Assembly (NCBI RefSeq): GCF_023065955.2
Contig: NW_026622897.1
Coordinates: forward strand, 7,259,001-7,323,000
Direction: 5' to 3'
From: Ursus arctos
Taxonomy: Eukaryota; Chordata; Mammalia; Carnivora; Ursidae
DNA: 64,000 nt
Shown: positions 36,780-49,012 of the stretch, piece after piece
Numbering within the stretch: position 1 is the first letter of the stretch
How the letters are laid out: each line of letters starts with the position of its first letter
Notes under the pieces: generated by a model
Database searches by the model: none
The model's input: the letters and a program-made list of their open reading frames with translations, nothing else
What the model was told of the DNA's origin: nothing
Position numbers and translations under genes: made by a program

Positions 36780-38090
36780 AATTAAAAAAAGTTTCAGGAA
36801 CTGTTCTATATTACAAGAGAGTAAAGAGACATAACAACCAAATTGTGAACTCTGATTTAAAAAAATGGTAGCTACTAAAAAATGTAGGGACTGTTAGGAC
36901 AATTTCAATATAAACATGTATTAGATGACCTCATGGAAATTTTAATTTTTTTCATGTGTAATAATGATTTTGTTCTTGTATAGACGAATGCTCTATTTTT
37001 AAGAGTTTTATGCTGAAGTATTTGGCTGAAATCACTATGCCTACAATTTAATTTCAAATACTTCACAAAAAATACAGATACAGACATAACCAGATGAATA
37101 CAGATGAAACAATGAGACAAATGTCAACAATTACAAATAAAATACAGGTTAATGGGTATGGAAGTGTTCAATGCACTATTCTATAATCTTTATGTTTACA
37201 ATTCTTCCCTATTAAAAATGTTAAACAAAGGAATAGACCCCTCCAAATTAGAGTTATGTATAATTGTCAATGGGTTATAAAAGATTTCAGCCCAATGAGA
37301 ACTGAGCCCAGATTTCTACACCACAGACTGTTGATATTCAGTTCAGAAGTTCGCACAATTCCCAAACAAATATATCAGAGGACTATTGTTGAACCTGTAG
37401 TTCCACTTAAAAGCTGTCCTATCTGTCCAATGTTTGCTGGTGGTTAAAAAATACAAAGTTGGTACTGATTCCTCTGTCTTCTTTTCCTGTTTTCATCTTA
37501 TTTTCTTTTTCATAAAAAGTAGACAATTACTAAATCCAAGAGGAATTAGTCCATCTCAGTATCCAGGTGCACAAACATAACTGTAAACTCATTTTTATAT
37601 AATAAAGAACTTATGTGCTTATCCAAAACACTGGAAGAAAAACACAGTGGGGGAAAAAACAGCAGGCAGACAAGGAATTCACGTACAGAAGTTAACTGAA
37701 AAAGGTACTTTAAAACCAATCAGTTAATTTGCACGTTAAATAAAATTTTACTTCTTAATGTAATACTAATATGAAGATACTATCTGGGTGTAAGTTCTCA
37801 GTTTAAGAAAAATTCAGTGACACTCTCATCATTAACACATCAAAATTATGCTTTTAAAAAACTGACACAGCCAATTTGTAGTCAAAACAATACCTTAGCA
37901 TTTATTTTTTACGTAAAAAACATTTTATATTTCTACACTGTACTGATGAGTTTTGTTTTTTATCATGCATTTCCAATTATGCTTGCATAGCAAATATTTT
38001 AAAATTTACATTTAGTATAGCATATAACTTAAAATATAAGTTTTACTTCACACCAATAGAAAATTAAATTAAAGCTACCCTGATATATTA
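36780..38090. other. AT-rich intron sequence, no gene recognised
   Basis: No clear repeat or exon. 37240-37450 is open for 63 codons on the plus strand but lacks splice context and looks like transposon debris. Confidence 0.4.
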
Positions 38091-38094
38091 CATC

Positions 38095-38512
38095 AGTATA
38101 CTCTGTTAGTGAGGTTGTGGTGAGAATAGGAACTCTTCTGCATTGGTGGGGTGAAAAGAAATGGCACAACTTTTACAAAGGGAAAATGTGGCAGTATCTA
38201 GAAAAATTATATATGGCTTTCCACTTTAGGTACGTACAAGATTTTCACTGCAGTCTCTTACAGTAAAAGAATGGAAAGAAAGTAATCAGTCATTCATCAG
38301 TAAGGGACTGCCTTTTGGTACATAAGCAATAGACTACCAGGAAGCTATAAAAAGGAAAGAAAAATATCTCTATATACAGGTAGAAAGTGATCATGCAGAT
38401 ATATTGCTATCTACAAGAAGTGGGGTAGAGAGTATATCGTGTATTATTGTTTCAGAAGGTGGATAAATACATATATATATATTCATATATGCTTATATAA
38501 GAAATTGAGTTT
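38095..38512 (+). mobile_element. L1M 3' end (sense)
   Basis: 'ggaactcttctgcattggtg', 'ggaagctataaaaaggaaag', and the late 3' UTR style 'gggtagagagtatatcgtgt'. Confidence 0.6.
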
Positions 38513-39179
38513 TTTCAAAGTTACTAATGGCAAAGGGAAAAAAAACAAAGTTGAGACAAAAATAGAAACTAAACTTATTTGAATATATCTTGTTTTAATA
38601 GATTCAACTTGTACTATGTAAATATTTACATAATTATAAAATTTTATAAAGCTATACAAATTTAGTTTTTATACAAAACTGTAAAATTACAATTTAAAAA
38701 TGATAAATATCTTGTAAAATTTTATAGTTTTATTCACACAATAGATTTTTCATGAAATCAGAAAAAATAAGATTAAAACAAATTAGCCAAAATAACCACC
38801 TAAAGAAAAACTATTCTAAGTGACTTTATAAAAAACAGTAATATAACTAACTATCACTGCTGGTATATGCCATAAAGATAAGGATAGTTGCTTAAAAAAA
38901 TCAAACTATTTTCAACTATCATTTGTGGTTGATTGGTAACGCTGATAATGTTATTCTGAAAGTGTTATTATGTACATATTTCAAGATAATGTGATTATTT
39001 GATATTCTACTTCTTACATTCCCAGAGTCATTGGGAGTGGTATTCTCAGCATGACAGAAAGGAAATATAAATATTAACATAGACTATGTTAAGTAAAACA
39101 CCTGTAGTCTCAAATCTGAGTTGGAAATCAATTTATATTGTTATGACATATTTTATCTCTAAATAAGTTACAGTCTCCT
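38513..39179. other. Very AT-rich intron sequence
   Basis: Dominated by A/T; short (AT) runs near 38471-38482. No gene or repeat family recognised. Confidence 0.45.
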
Positions 39180-39701
39180 TATGATATCCACTGATATCCA
39201 CTAAAAATGATGGCCCACCCAGAAGCAATGAATGCCCCAACTGCCCAAATTATAGTTTTAAAGAAATACCTGATTCCAGGTCTGAAGCAGGAAATACACA
39301 AGATGTACCGAGAACATCTTGTCAGACTGAAAACTACACTTTTAAACAACCCATTTATCAAAGAGGAAATAAATCAATACGAAAATTAGAAAGTGTTTCC
39401 AAATGAAAAGGAAAACAATGCATATGAGAATTTGTGGATGCCACTGAAGTAGCACTTAGGGAGGAATTTTTGTTGTTTAATGCCTATGTTAGAACAGAAG
39501 AAAGATCTTAGAACTATCTCAACTTCTACCTTAAGAAACTTAAAAACAATAGCAAATTAAACCCAAAATAAGGAATACTCAAGGAATTCTTGAGGAATAC
39601 TCAACATCAAAGTGGAAATCACTGAAATGGGAAACAGAAAATAGAGAAAATTAATGAAATCAAAAGCTGGTTCTTTGAGAATATTGATAAAAATTGTTAA
39701 A

Positions 39702-39898
39702 TCTGGGGCACCTGGTGGATCAGTCGGTTGGGCGTCTGCCTTCGGCTCAGGTCATGATCTCCGGGTCCTGCTCCTGGGATCGAGCCCCATGCTGAGCTCC
39801 CTGCCCGGTGGGGAGTCTGCTTCTCCTTTCTCTGCCCCTCTACCCTACTCATGTTTTTTTTCTCTCTCTCAAATAAATAAATAAAATGAAATCTTTAA
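39702..39898 (+). mobile_element. CAN-SINE nested in old L1
   Basis: 'cagtcggttgggcgtctgcc', 'tcggctcaggtcatgatctc', 'aaataaataaataaaatg' tail. Perfect 13-bp duplication AAAAATTGTTAAA at 39689-39701 and 39899-39911. Confidence 0.97.
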
Positions 39899-40258
39899 AA
39901 AAATTGTTAAACTTTTGGTAGATTGATCAAGCATAAAAGATAAAAGACACTAACATTACTAATATATAATATACTAATACTAGAATTAGTAGCATCAGAA
40001 ATTTGAGGCAAAATATCACTACAAATTCTACAGATGTTAACAGGACAATAACAGTATTATGAAGAATTATATGGCTATATATTTGACAACAGAGATGAAA
40101 TGGAAAAAATCCTTAAACTATGTAATCTACCACAGTTTACTCAAAAAGAAATAAATAACGTGAATAGTTCTGTTAGGGACATAGAATATATAGTTAAAGC
40201 CTTCCCACAAAACAAAACTCAGTGCCCATACAGCTTCACAGGTGAATTCTCAAACATG

Positions 40259-40285
40259 AAAGAAAGAGAGAAAGAAGAGAAAGAG

Positions 40286-40319
<34 letters not shown>
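40259..40319 (+). repeat. (GAAA)n microsatellite
   Basis: Interrupted at the start, then about eight pure GAAA units. It lies inside an old L1 ORF2 region rather than at a poly(A) tail. Confidence 0.92.
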
Positions 40320-40482
40320 GGACGAATCCTACACAAACTCTTCCAGAAAACTAAAGGGAAGAAACATCCCAACTCATGCATAGAAGCTACTAGCATTAAC
40401 CTGATTACCAGAACTAGACAAAGACATTATAAGAAAAGAAAACTACAGACCAGTATCCCTCAGGAACACAGATGCCAAAATT

Positions 40483-41966
40483 TTTTAAAATTTATTTTTA
40501 TTTTTATTATATTAAGTTAGTCACCATACAGTACATCCCTAGTTTTCGATGTAAGGTTCCATGATTCATTACTTGCGTATAACACCCAGTGCACCATGCA
40601 ATACGTGCCCTCCTTAATACCCATCACCAGCCTATCCCATTCCCCCACCCCCCTCCCCTCTGAAGCCCTCAGTTTGTTTCCCAGAGTCCATAGTCTCTCA
40701 TGGTTCATCCCCCCTTCTGTTTACCCCCCCTTTCTTCTTCCCTTTCTTCTCCTATCAATCTTCCTACTTCTTATGTTCCATAAATGAGTGAAACCATATG
40801 ATAATTCTCTTTCTCTGCTTGACTTATTTCGCTTAGCATAATCTCCTCCAGTCCCGTCCATGTTGCTGCAAATGTTGGGTAATCGTTCTTTCTGATGGCT
40901 GAGTAATATGGACCACATCTTCTTAATCCAGTCATCTGTTGAAGGGCATGTCGGCTCCTTCCACGATTTAGCTATTGTGGACAAGCTGCTATGAACATTG
41001 GGATGCATATGGCCCTTCTCTTCACTACATCTGTATCTTTGGGGTAAATACCCAGTATTGCAATTGCTGGATTATAGGGTAGCTTAATTTTTAACTTTTT
41101 AAGGGACCTCCACACTGTTTTCCAAAGTGGCTGTACCAACTTGCATTCCCACCAACAGTGTAAGAGGGATCCCATTTCTCCACATCCTCTCCAACATTTG
41201 TTGTTTCCTGCCTTGTCAATTTTTGCCATTCTAACTGGCGTAAGGTGATAGCTCAATGTGGTTTTGATTTGAATTTCCCTATGGCTAATGATTTTGAACA
41301 TTTTTTCATGTGTCTCTTAGCCATTTGTATGTCTTCATTGGAAAAGTGTCTGTTCATATCTTCTGCCCATTTTTTGATTTGATTATTTGTTTCACGTGTA
41401 TTGAGTTTGAGATGCTCTTTGTAGATCTTGGATACTAGTCTTTTATCTGTAGTGTCATTTGCAAATATCTTCTCGCATTCTGTGGGCTGCCTCTTAGTTT
41501 TTTTTTTTACTGTTTCCTTGGCTGTACAGAAGCTTTTTATCTTGATGAAGTCCCACAAGTTCATTTTTTCTTTTGTTTCTCTTGCTTTTGGAGATGTGTC
41601 ATGAAAAAAGTTGCTGTGGCTGATGTCAAAGAGGTTGCTGCCTATGTTCTCCTCTAGGATTTTGATGGATTCCTGTCTCACATCGAGGTCTTTCATCCAT
41701 TTGGAGTTTATCTTTGTGTATGGTGTGAGACAGTGGTCAAGTTTCATTCTTTTGCATGTAGAGGTCCAATTTTCCCAGCACCATTTATTGAAGAGACTGT
41801 CTTTTTTCCACTGGATGTTTTTTCCTGCTTTGTAAAAGATTAGTTGCCCAAAGAGCCAAGGGTCCATTTCTAGGTTCTCTATTCTGTTCCATTGGTCTAT
41901 ATGTCTGTTTTTGTGCCAGTACCATGCTGTCTTTGTGATCACAGCTTTGTAGTACAGCCTGAAATC
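40483..41966 (-). mobile_element. 5'-truncated carnivore L1 inserted in an older L1
   Basis: About 1.48 kb, antisense. The A-rich 3' tail is at 40483-40515. The 3' UTR follows to about 40720 ('gttagtcaccatacagtaca', 'cctcagtttgtttcccagag'), then the ORF2 C-terminal region to 41966. CACAGATGCCAAAATT occurs exactly at 40467-40482 and 41967-41982, a perfect 16-bp target-site duplication. The host L1 sequence resumes directly after it. Confidence 0.96.
40721..41966 (-). pseudogene. L1 ORF2 C-terminal remnant
   Basis: Minus-strand frame 41966-41253 is open without a stop and reads [20 protein letters not shown], later [19 protein letters not shown] and GKFKSKPH: the region after the RT domain. 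It shifts frame near 41300 ([20 protein letters not shown]) and again near 41000 (CPSTDDWIKKMWSILLSHQK). The first ~30 codons of the apparent 269-codon ORF (42062-41967) come from flanking DNA. The long open piece fits a relatively young copy. Confidence 0.9.
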
Positions 41967-41982
41967 CACAGATGCCAAAATT

Positions 41983-43100
41983 CTAAAAATACTCTTTGGC
42001 AAATCAAATTCTATAATACATGAAAAGGATGTTACATCACGACACAGTGGGGTTGATCTCAAGGATGCAGAGTTGCTTTAACATTCTAAAATCAATCAAT
42101 ATAATTCACATATTAACAAATTTAAAATAAAAAATCTTATGTTTATCTCAATAGATGGTGAAAAAACATTTGACAAAATTCAATATTCATGATAACAAGT
42201 CAGCAATCTAGGAATAGAAGGGAATTTCCTCTTTCCTCCTAACATCAAGAGTAAGACAAAGATGTCTACCATCACCACTTCTTTTCCACAATGTACTCAG
42301 GCTTTGGCCAGAGAAATCAGGCAAAAAAAGGAAATAAAGGGAATCTAGATTGGAAGAAAGAAGTAGAACTATCCTTATTTACAGACAACATGATCATCTG
42401 TGTAGAAATATCAATAGAATGAACAAAAAAATCTACTAAAACTAATAAGTGAGTTAGCAAAGTTGCAGGATAGACAATGTACGATGTACAAAAACCAACT
42501 GTATTTCTACATATAGGCAACAAATACTTGAAAAAAATGCTGTTTATAAATAGCAGTAAAAATGAAATACTTAGGGGTAAATATGACAAAATATGTAAAA
42601 TATGAGTACACCAAGAAAGATAAAACACTGCTGAGAAATATTAAAGAAGATGTAAATAAATGAGAAATACATTTTGTTCATGTTGAGTTGGAAGATGCTA
42701 TTATTAAAATATCAGTTCTACCCTGATTGATCTATAGATTCAGAATACTAGTTAGTAATTTGCAGAAATCATGAAAACAGACTATGTTTTCCAATTACAA
42801 TAGAATTAAAATAGCAATTAATAATAGAAAAACATTGGGAAAGTCCAGAAATTTTTGGAAATTAAATAGCACAATATAATAATCATGGGTATAAGAAGAA
42901 ATCACAGGGAAACTGAAAACATTTTGAACTAAAGGAGAATGACAGTACAACATATCCAAATTTGTGAAATGCAGCTTAAACAGTGGTTAGAAAAAAAACA
43001 TGTCACGTTAGAAAAGATGAAAGGTTTAAAATCACTAATCCAAGTTTCCATTTTAAGAACCTGGAAAAGGACCAAAAAAAGAAAAAAAAACACCAAAATA
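41983..43100 (+). mobile_element. Old L1M fragments (sense), continuing the split copy
   Basis: Resumes at the point of interruption with RT-region sequence ('ttctaaaaatactctttggc', 'atagatggtgaaaaaacatt', 'atccttatttacagacaaca' for the region around FADD). From about 42780 it looks like a second L1 fragment from before the RT ('ggaaattaaatagcacaata', 'gaaatgcagcttaaacagtg'). Confidence 0.75.
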
Positions 43101-43930
43101 AGTGAAAGAATGGAAATAATAAAGAGCAAAAAATCATTAAGAGATTTCTGTTCTCAACCATGCTAGAAAGACTTATACAACTAAAAAAAGAAAAGGAAAG
43201 AAAGAGAAAAAGGAAAAGAGAGAAACAAAGAATAGAGGAAGGAAGAAACAACCATTTCAGAACTGGACAACAGGAGCACAGAACAGTGGTCCCTAAGAGA
43301 AGAGAAATAAATGAAGAGAGCTCTAAGATTGCCCCAGATTGCTGCATAGATAGACATTCTTCTCCATAGTTCAGGGAAGAGGAAGCCAAACAGAGCCCAG
43401 CTTGAGGAGACAAAGTTAAAAATTCAAGGAGGCTTGGGGCGCCTGGGTGGCACAGTCGTTAAGCGTCTGCCTTCGGCTCAGGGCGTGATCCCGGTGTTGT
43501 GGGATCGAGCCCCACATCAGGCTCCTCCGCTGGAAGCCTGCTTCTTCCTCTCCCACTCCCCCTGCTTGTGTTCCCTCTCTCGCTGGCTGTCTGTCTCTGT
43601 CAAATAAATAAATAAAATCTTAAAAAAAAAATTCAAGGAGGTCAGAGTGGCTAAAATTCAAAAGGTGGAGTAACCAATGAGGAAAGAAGTGTTGAGAGAC
43701 AGAGCTCAGAGATCTGCTAAGGGTTCTGCTCACGTTTTCATCTGACAACTGATCAATGCATGTGTGTGAGGAAGTGACCCGACGCCAGGGAAATAACTGC
43801 CAGGAAAAAAGCAGGTAGAACTAATATGCGGTGGAAATAGTTCATGTCCCAACAGCCAAAGTGGAGAAACCTCATTAATATAAGGGGCATTGAGCGGAAG
43901 ATGATGTGATTGTGAATGCACAAAGTCCTA
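43101..43930 (+). mobile_element. L1M-like debris with nested SINE
   Basis: A-rich tract at 43176-43235 followed by sequence ('gaggagacaaagttaaaaat', 'ggaagtgacccgacgccagg') that I associate with an old L1 non-coding part. Assignment of the family is moderate at best. Confidence 0.5.
43433..43626 (+). mobile_element. Young CAN-SINE, bear/panda-type
   Basis: 'gggtggcacagtcgttaagc', 'ctcagggcgtgatcccggtg', 'caggctcctccgctggaagc', 'tctgtcaaataaataaataa'. Perfect 15-bp duplication AAAAATTCAAGGAGG at 43418-43432 and 43627-43641. High identity to the consensus I remember implies a recent insertion. Confidence 0.96.
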
Positions 43931-44425
43931 AGGACTCTACCAAAAAATGCTACTGGAACTAACAGTACATTTAATATAAAAGTTGTCAGATACAATTACT
44001 ATGTGATTTTTCTATATATTAGCAGTGAATAATTGGAAATTAAAAATTTTAAACTGTACTACCTATATTAGCATAAAACAATCTGGAATACCCAGGGATA
44101 AATTTGACAAAATATATGCAAGACATTGAAAACTGTAAAATAATGTTGAGAGAAATAAAAGCAGACTGAAATAAATGAAGAAATATGTGTTCATGGATGG
44201 CAAGTCTCAATATTGCTAAAATGTCAATTTTAAAATGTCAATGTAGCAGGAAAGAATGAATCACAAAGGCACATGAGGAGACTTTTGGAGGTTATGAAAA
44301 TGTTCATAATCTTGATTGTAATGGTGGTTTCATGGACATAATACGTAAAAATTCATCAAACTCAATACTTTAAATATGAGTACTTTACTGTCCATAATTA
44401 TACTATAATAAATCTTTAAAAAACA
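43931..44425 (+). mobile_element. L1M ORF2 and 3' end (sense)
   Basis: 'cccagggataaatttgacaa' (ORF2), 'tggatggcaagtctcaatat', then 3' UTR 'cttgattgtaatggtggttt', 'actataataaatctttaaaa' and an A-rich tail. Confidence 0.8.
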
Positions 44426-45395
44426 AAAAAATCAATGAAATAAAAAATGAACACACAAGGGGAAAAGCAACAAAACCAAAAGCTGGTTCTTTGAAAAGAT
44501 AAATAAAACTGATGCATCTCTAACTAGACTGATCTAGGAAAAAAAGAATTCAGAAATTACTAATATCAAGAATGAAAGAAATAACTGTAATGGCAGTTCT
44601 TACAGATATTAAAAACATAAAAAATATTATGAATAACTTTGTGGTGATTGTTGACAACTGGGATGAAGAGCCTACATTCCTGGAAATAAACAAATTACAA
44701 AAACTAACTCATCAAGAAGGAACATTTTATCTCTGTTAAAGAAATTAAAATCATAATTTAAAACCTTCCCAGAAAAAAACCTTCAAACCCTAGATAACTT
44801 TACTAGTGAATTCTACCAAGCAATTTAGGAAGAAATAGTGGCATTCCCTTATACACCCTTCTGGAAGGAGGAAGGAACACTTCCCAGCTCATTTTATGAG
44901 GCCACCGTTGTCCTGGTGCCAAAACCAGACAAAGATAGTACAGGAAAACTGCAGCCCTACCCTTAATGTATATGGACTGAAAATACTTCATAAACCCACA
45001 CATCACCCCGTTCTAACTGTAAGAAAACATCAGACAAATCCAAAAGGAAGGATATTCTACCAAATGCCTCAAAATTGCCAAGGTCATCAAAAACAAGAAA
45101 GGTCTGAGAAACTGTCATAGTCTAGAGGAGCTTAAGAAAGATATAATGACTAAATCTAATATTGTACTTGGGATGAGATCCTGGGATAGAAAAAGGACAT
45201 TAGGTAAAAATCTGATAGGTATAACCTTCAGTTAATAACAATGTATTAATACTAGTTCATTAGTTGTGAAAAATGTACTACCGTATTTTAAGATGTTGAC
45301 AAGGTACACTGGTTGATGGTACCCAGAAACTCTAATATTCTTGCAACTTTTCTGTAAATCTAAATCTATTCTAAAATAAAAGTTTATTTTAAAAA
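44426..45395 (+). mobile_element. L1M ORF2 fragment and 3' UTR (sense)
   Basis: 'aaaagctggttctttgaaaa', 'ctttactagtgaattctacc', 'gtgccaaaaccagacaaaga', then a 3' UTR block 'aacaagaaaggtctgagaaa', 'aaaaggacattaggtaaaaa' and tail 'ttctaaaataaaagtttatt'. Confidence 0.82.
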
Positions 45396-47700
45396 AATCA
45401 CTGTAATTCACTATATTAGGCTAAAAAAAGAAAGTGACAACATATGATCATTTCAAAGTTGCAAGAGAAGTGTTTAACAAAATTCAACACCCATACATGA
45501 CAAAACACTAAAAAAAATTGGAATTTAAGTGTCTTTCCTCAATTTAATACTGGACATCTACAAAAACACTCTATAGGTAGCTAATATCATATGTCACGGT
45601 GAAAAGCTACGTATCTTCCTGCCTAAAATGAGGAACAAGGGGTGCCTGGGTGGCACAGCGGTTAAGCGTGTGCCTTCGGCTCAGGGCGTGATCCCAGCGT
45701 TCTGGGATCGAGCCCCATATCAGGCTCCTCCGCTATGAGCCTGCTTCTTCCTCTCCCACTACCCCTGCTTGTGTTCCCTCTTTCGCTGGCTGTCTCTATC
45801 TCTGTCAAATAAATAAATAAAATCTTAAAAAAATAAAATAAAAAAATAAAATGAGGAACAAAAGAAATTAAGTCTGTTCATACCATTTCTATTACACAAT
45901 ATATCAGAGGTTCTACATAGTACATTAAGGTAAGAAAAGAAAAGAAAAATTAAACAGGTCAGAATGGAAGAAGTAAAACTGTCTTTATTCACAAAGGAAA
46001 TGAATGTGTACATAGAATATTCTGAGAAATCTACATTAAAGCTAATAGAGTTTTTTTTTTTTAAAAGCTAACAACTAATAAGTGGATTTAATAAGATCAA
46101 AGGATTAAAGGTCAATAAACAAAGACTCAACTGTATTTCTATATATTAGCAATGATCAAATGGAACATGCCATAAAAAGTTACAGTATCAACAAAACATG
46201 AACGACTTATTAGAAAATTCAGTAATAATGATACTATGATACGGGCAAGGACAGATATATAGACTGATGGAGAAGAACAGAGTTTAGAAGCAGACCTACA
46301 CAAATACAGTGAGTTGGTATCTCACAAAGTTTCCAGAAGGAAAACATAGGCCCTATTTTCCCAATTGGCAAAAGGAAGTCTTTTCAGTCATTGGTATTGC
46401 AACAACTGGATATCCGTAAGGAAAAACAATAAACTTCTACCCTTACTTTATACCATATACAAAAATTAAATCAACTTGATCACAGAGCTAGCACAGAAGA
46501 AAACATCATAGGATACTATCTTTGAGACTTTCAAATATTTCCTAGATAAGACACATATATACAAGCTAAAAAAGAGAAAACTTGTTGAATTAGACTTCAT
46601 CATAACTAAAAATTTTTGCTCTTCAAAAAGCACTATTAAAGAAAATGAAAAGACAAGACAGATTTAGAGGAAATATTTTCACTATATATATTTGACAAAG
46701 GACCTTATATACCCAGAATATATAAAGAACTCTTACAATTCCCTAGGTTTACAAATAAAGAAATGCACCAAAGTTCACGTCACAAAGGAAAATGGGCAAT
46801 AATTACAGGAAATGATGCCCAATATCCTAGTCTTCAGGAAAATGCAAATGAAAACCATAATGAGATACCACTATATACCCAGTAGGAAGGCTACACATTT
46901 TTAAACTGTCGTTCATTTACTAAGTTTTGGCCAGAATGTGGAACAACTGGAGCTCTCATGCATGATTGGTGGGTATGTAAAATAGAGTAAACACTTTAGA
47001 AAACTGTCTGACAGTTTATTTTAAAGGTAAAGAAACACTTATTATATGATTCAGTAATTTAACTCTGTGGCATTTACCCAATAGAGTGAAAACAGAAAAG
47101 ACTTGCATACAAATGTTCACAGGAGTTTTCTTCGTAACAGCCCCAAACTGCAAACAACTCAAATGTCTATTGGCAGGCGAATGAAGAAGCTAACTGTGGT
47201 GTGTCCACAAATGGAATATTGCTTGGCAATAAAAAGGAACAAACTTCTGATGAATGTAACATGAATGAATCTCAAACACATTCTCCTGAGCCAAAGGAGA
47301 CAGAGACAGAAGCAATAAATAGGGCAAAAGAAAGATATTTCCACTTGACAAAAGATATAACTATCCTGAGCTCTATGGACCTCACAATATAGGTTTAAAA
47401 CTAATAGAACAAGAAGAAATTGACATGTCCACAACCGAAGCAGAAAACACTCTGCAGCTCTCTTAGTGAGTGACAGAACTAGAGGACAAAATATTCAGAA
47501 GGGACTGATGATTTACATAACTGGTAACATACTTTTCAACATACATGTCATACTTTTAAAAATCTGACTATGTAACAAGTCATAAAGAAAAGTTAGAAAT
47601 CATATACCATACAATCATATTCTCTGGCATAGGCCAGAAACTTAGACATTAACATTAACAATTATAGTAAAAAGGGAAAACAAACTCAAGTAATATAAAT
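45396..47700 (+). mobile_element. L1M ORF2 to 3' region (sense), with nested SINE
   Basis: Continues sense L1 ('acaaaattcaacacccatac', 'gccaaaaaggaagtc'-like, 'tttgacaaaggaccttatat', 'atgcaaatgaaaaccataat', 'caaatgtctattggcaggcg'). All frames have stops. The last ~150 bp are uncertain. Confidence 0.8.
45639..45847 (+). mobile_element. Young CAN-SINE, bear/panda-type
   Basis: 'ggtggcacagcggttaagcg', 'aggctcctccgctatgagcc', 'ctatctctgtcaaataaata', then A-rich tail. Perfect 14-bp duplication AAAATGAGGAACAA at 45625-45638 and 45848-45861. Confidence 0.97.
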
Positions 47701-48250
47701 GCAATATATAACATTTCAACTGCCCTGCTTTATACTAGAAAATACCCAGAGTTAAGTAAATAATTACATTAAACAATGTAATTTATAGGAAATTTTAGCT
47801 TCTTTAAGACTTGGAGATAAAAATAGCAGAATCATTTCAGAGCCATTCTATCATTTTCCTTTAAAGTGATGATCTCTCATCTGTCCATGTGGAACTACAA
47901 TAGACAGAATATAATGGCCACAAAGAGATTATAATAATGACAATGAAGTTTCATAAACCTAGCTTCTAGAAATGTTCTTTATCTTATGAGATAGGAAATT
48001 CTCAAAATCAAAATTATTTTATTGAGGCAGCATATAGTATTTTGAGTAAGGTCATAAATTGTAACATCATAGAGAAATAAATTTAAATTTCAACTGCTTC
48101 ACTTAATAGCTGAGAGGCTTAAGCTACATTATTTTAAATTTCTAAGGTTAAATATCTTTACTATAAAATGAAAAAGTCACTTAAAAATGTATACACAAAA
48201 AACTAAGAACCTGGTAAATGGTAAGCATTCAATTTAAATTATAGCTTTTA
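47701..48250. other. AT-rich intron sequence, no gene recognised
   Basis: No exon or repeat family identified with confidence. Confidence 0.4.
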
Positions 48251-48254
48251 TTAG

Positions 48255-49012
48255 TATTGCTAACATTAACACTTTGTCCTATGCCATTAAAATTCACCAT
48301 GTTGAAAATTTGCTCAGTTAGTCAATCTGCTAATGTCACCATATTTATCCAGTCTTCAAAAGCTAGAAACTTCATTCTTAACTCCTTCCACTTCCTTATA
48401 TTCAAATCTGATTCTCACTCTCTGAATTTTTCCCCTTCACCATAAGCTCTTCATTATCATTTGCCCGAATTATTTTCAGCTGTCTCCTAGTCTACCTGCC
48501 TTGACCATCTCTCTTCCAATCAATTCTTTGATAAAGCTGTCTTTCAAAAACAAAAATTAAGTCACATCATTAACTCTGATTTTCTTAGATTATTGCTCTA
48601 CTACCTAGAAATCCAAAGTCTTCAGCCTGACAAAGGTGATTCCCAATCTGGTCTTTGTTTTGCTAGCCTCATCACTGTCACTCCTTCCTAGAGAACTCTG
48701 AGCTCTAATTTATATTCTCATTAGTAGAGCATTATGTCACCTGTACCCTCTGCTAAGAAACTCGTATTCATTCATCAAACCCCAGCATGGACAGTATCAC
48801 CTCTACAACAGTTTCCCTTAAGACCTAAGGCAGTTGCTTTGTTATTTTATTTCTACCTTCATCCTAGCACTTACAGTCTATTAAAGTAATTTATTTCTGA
48901 CATTTTTTTCCTTATCTACTTGACTGTGAGCTCCCTGAAGGCTAACACAAAAAAACTCTTATTTGGTAAGAGTACCTCCCACATGGTGGACAGTCTTTGA
49001 ATAAATGACATT
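48255..49012 (+). repeat. L2 LINE
   Basis: 'cagctgtctcctagtctacc', 'aagtcacatcattaactctg', 'cttgactgtgagctccctga', ending 'ctttgaataaatgac': L2 order throughout. Confidence 0.8.

Larger units (their letters stand above)
39180..40482 (+). mobile_element. Old L1M ORF2 fragment (sense), first part
   Basis: Decayed L1 ORF2. The first clear phrase encodes LLNNPFIKEEINQYEN (before 39389). Then come 'LREEFLLFNAYV'-like and 'NEIKSWFFENI'-like phrases around 39450-39690. After a SINE, the region leading to RT ('ccagtatccctcaggaacac' near 40450) is cut by an opposite-strand L1 at 40483. A (GAAA)n tract lies inside at 40259-40319. The 5' boundary is approximate. Confidence 0.8.

Noticed and set aside
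39207..39389. 60-codon ORF that looked like an exon (MYREHLVRL ...)
   Set aside because: Its right half matches L1 ORF2 (LLNNPFIKEEI), so the frame is L1 debris.
43003..43413. 136-codon minus-strand ORF with repeated hydrophobic segments
   Set aside because: Reverse reading of A/G-rich L1 debris; the 'membrane' residues come from TTC/TTT runs.
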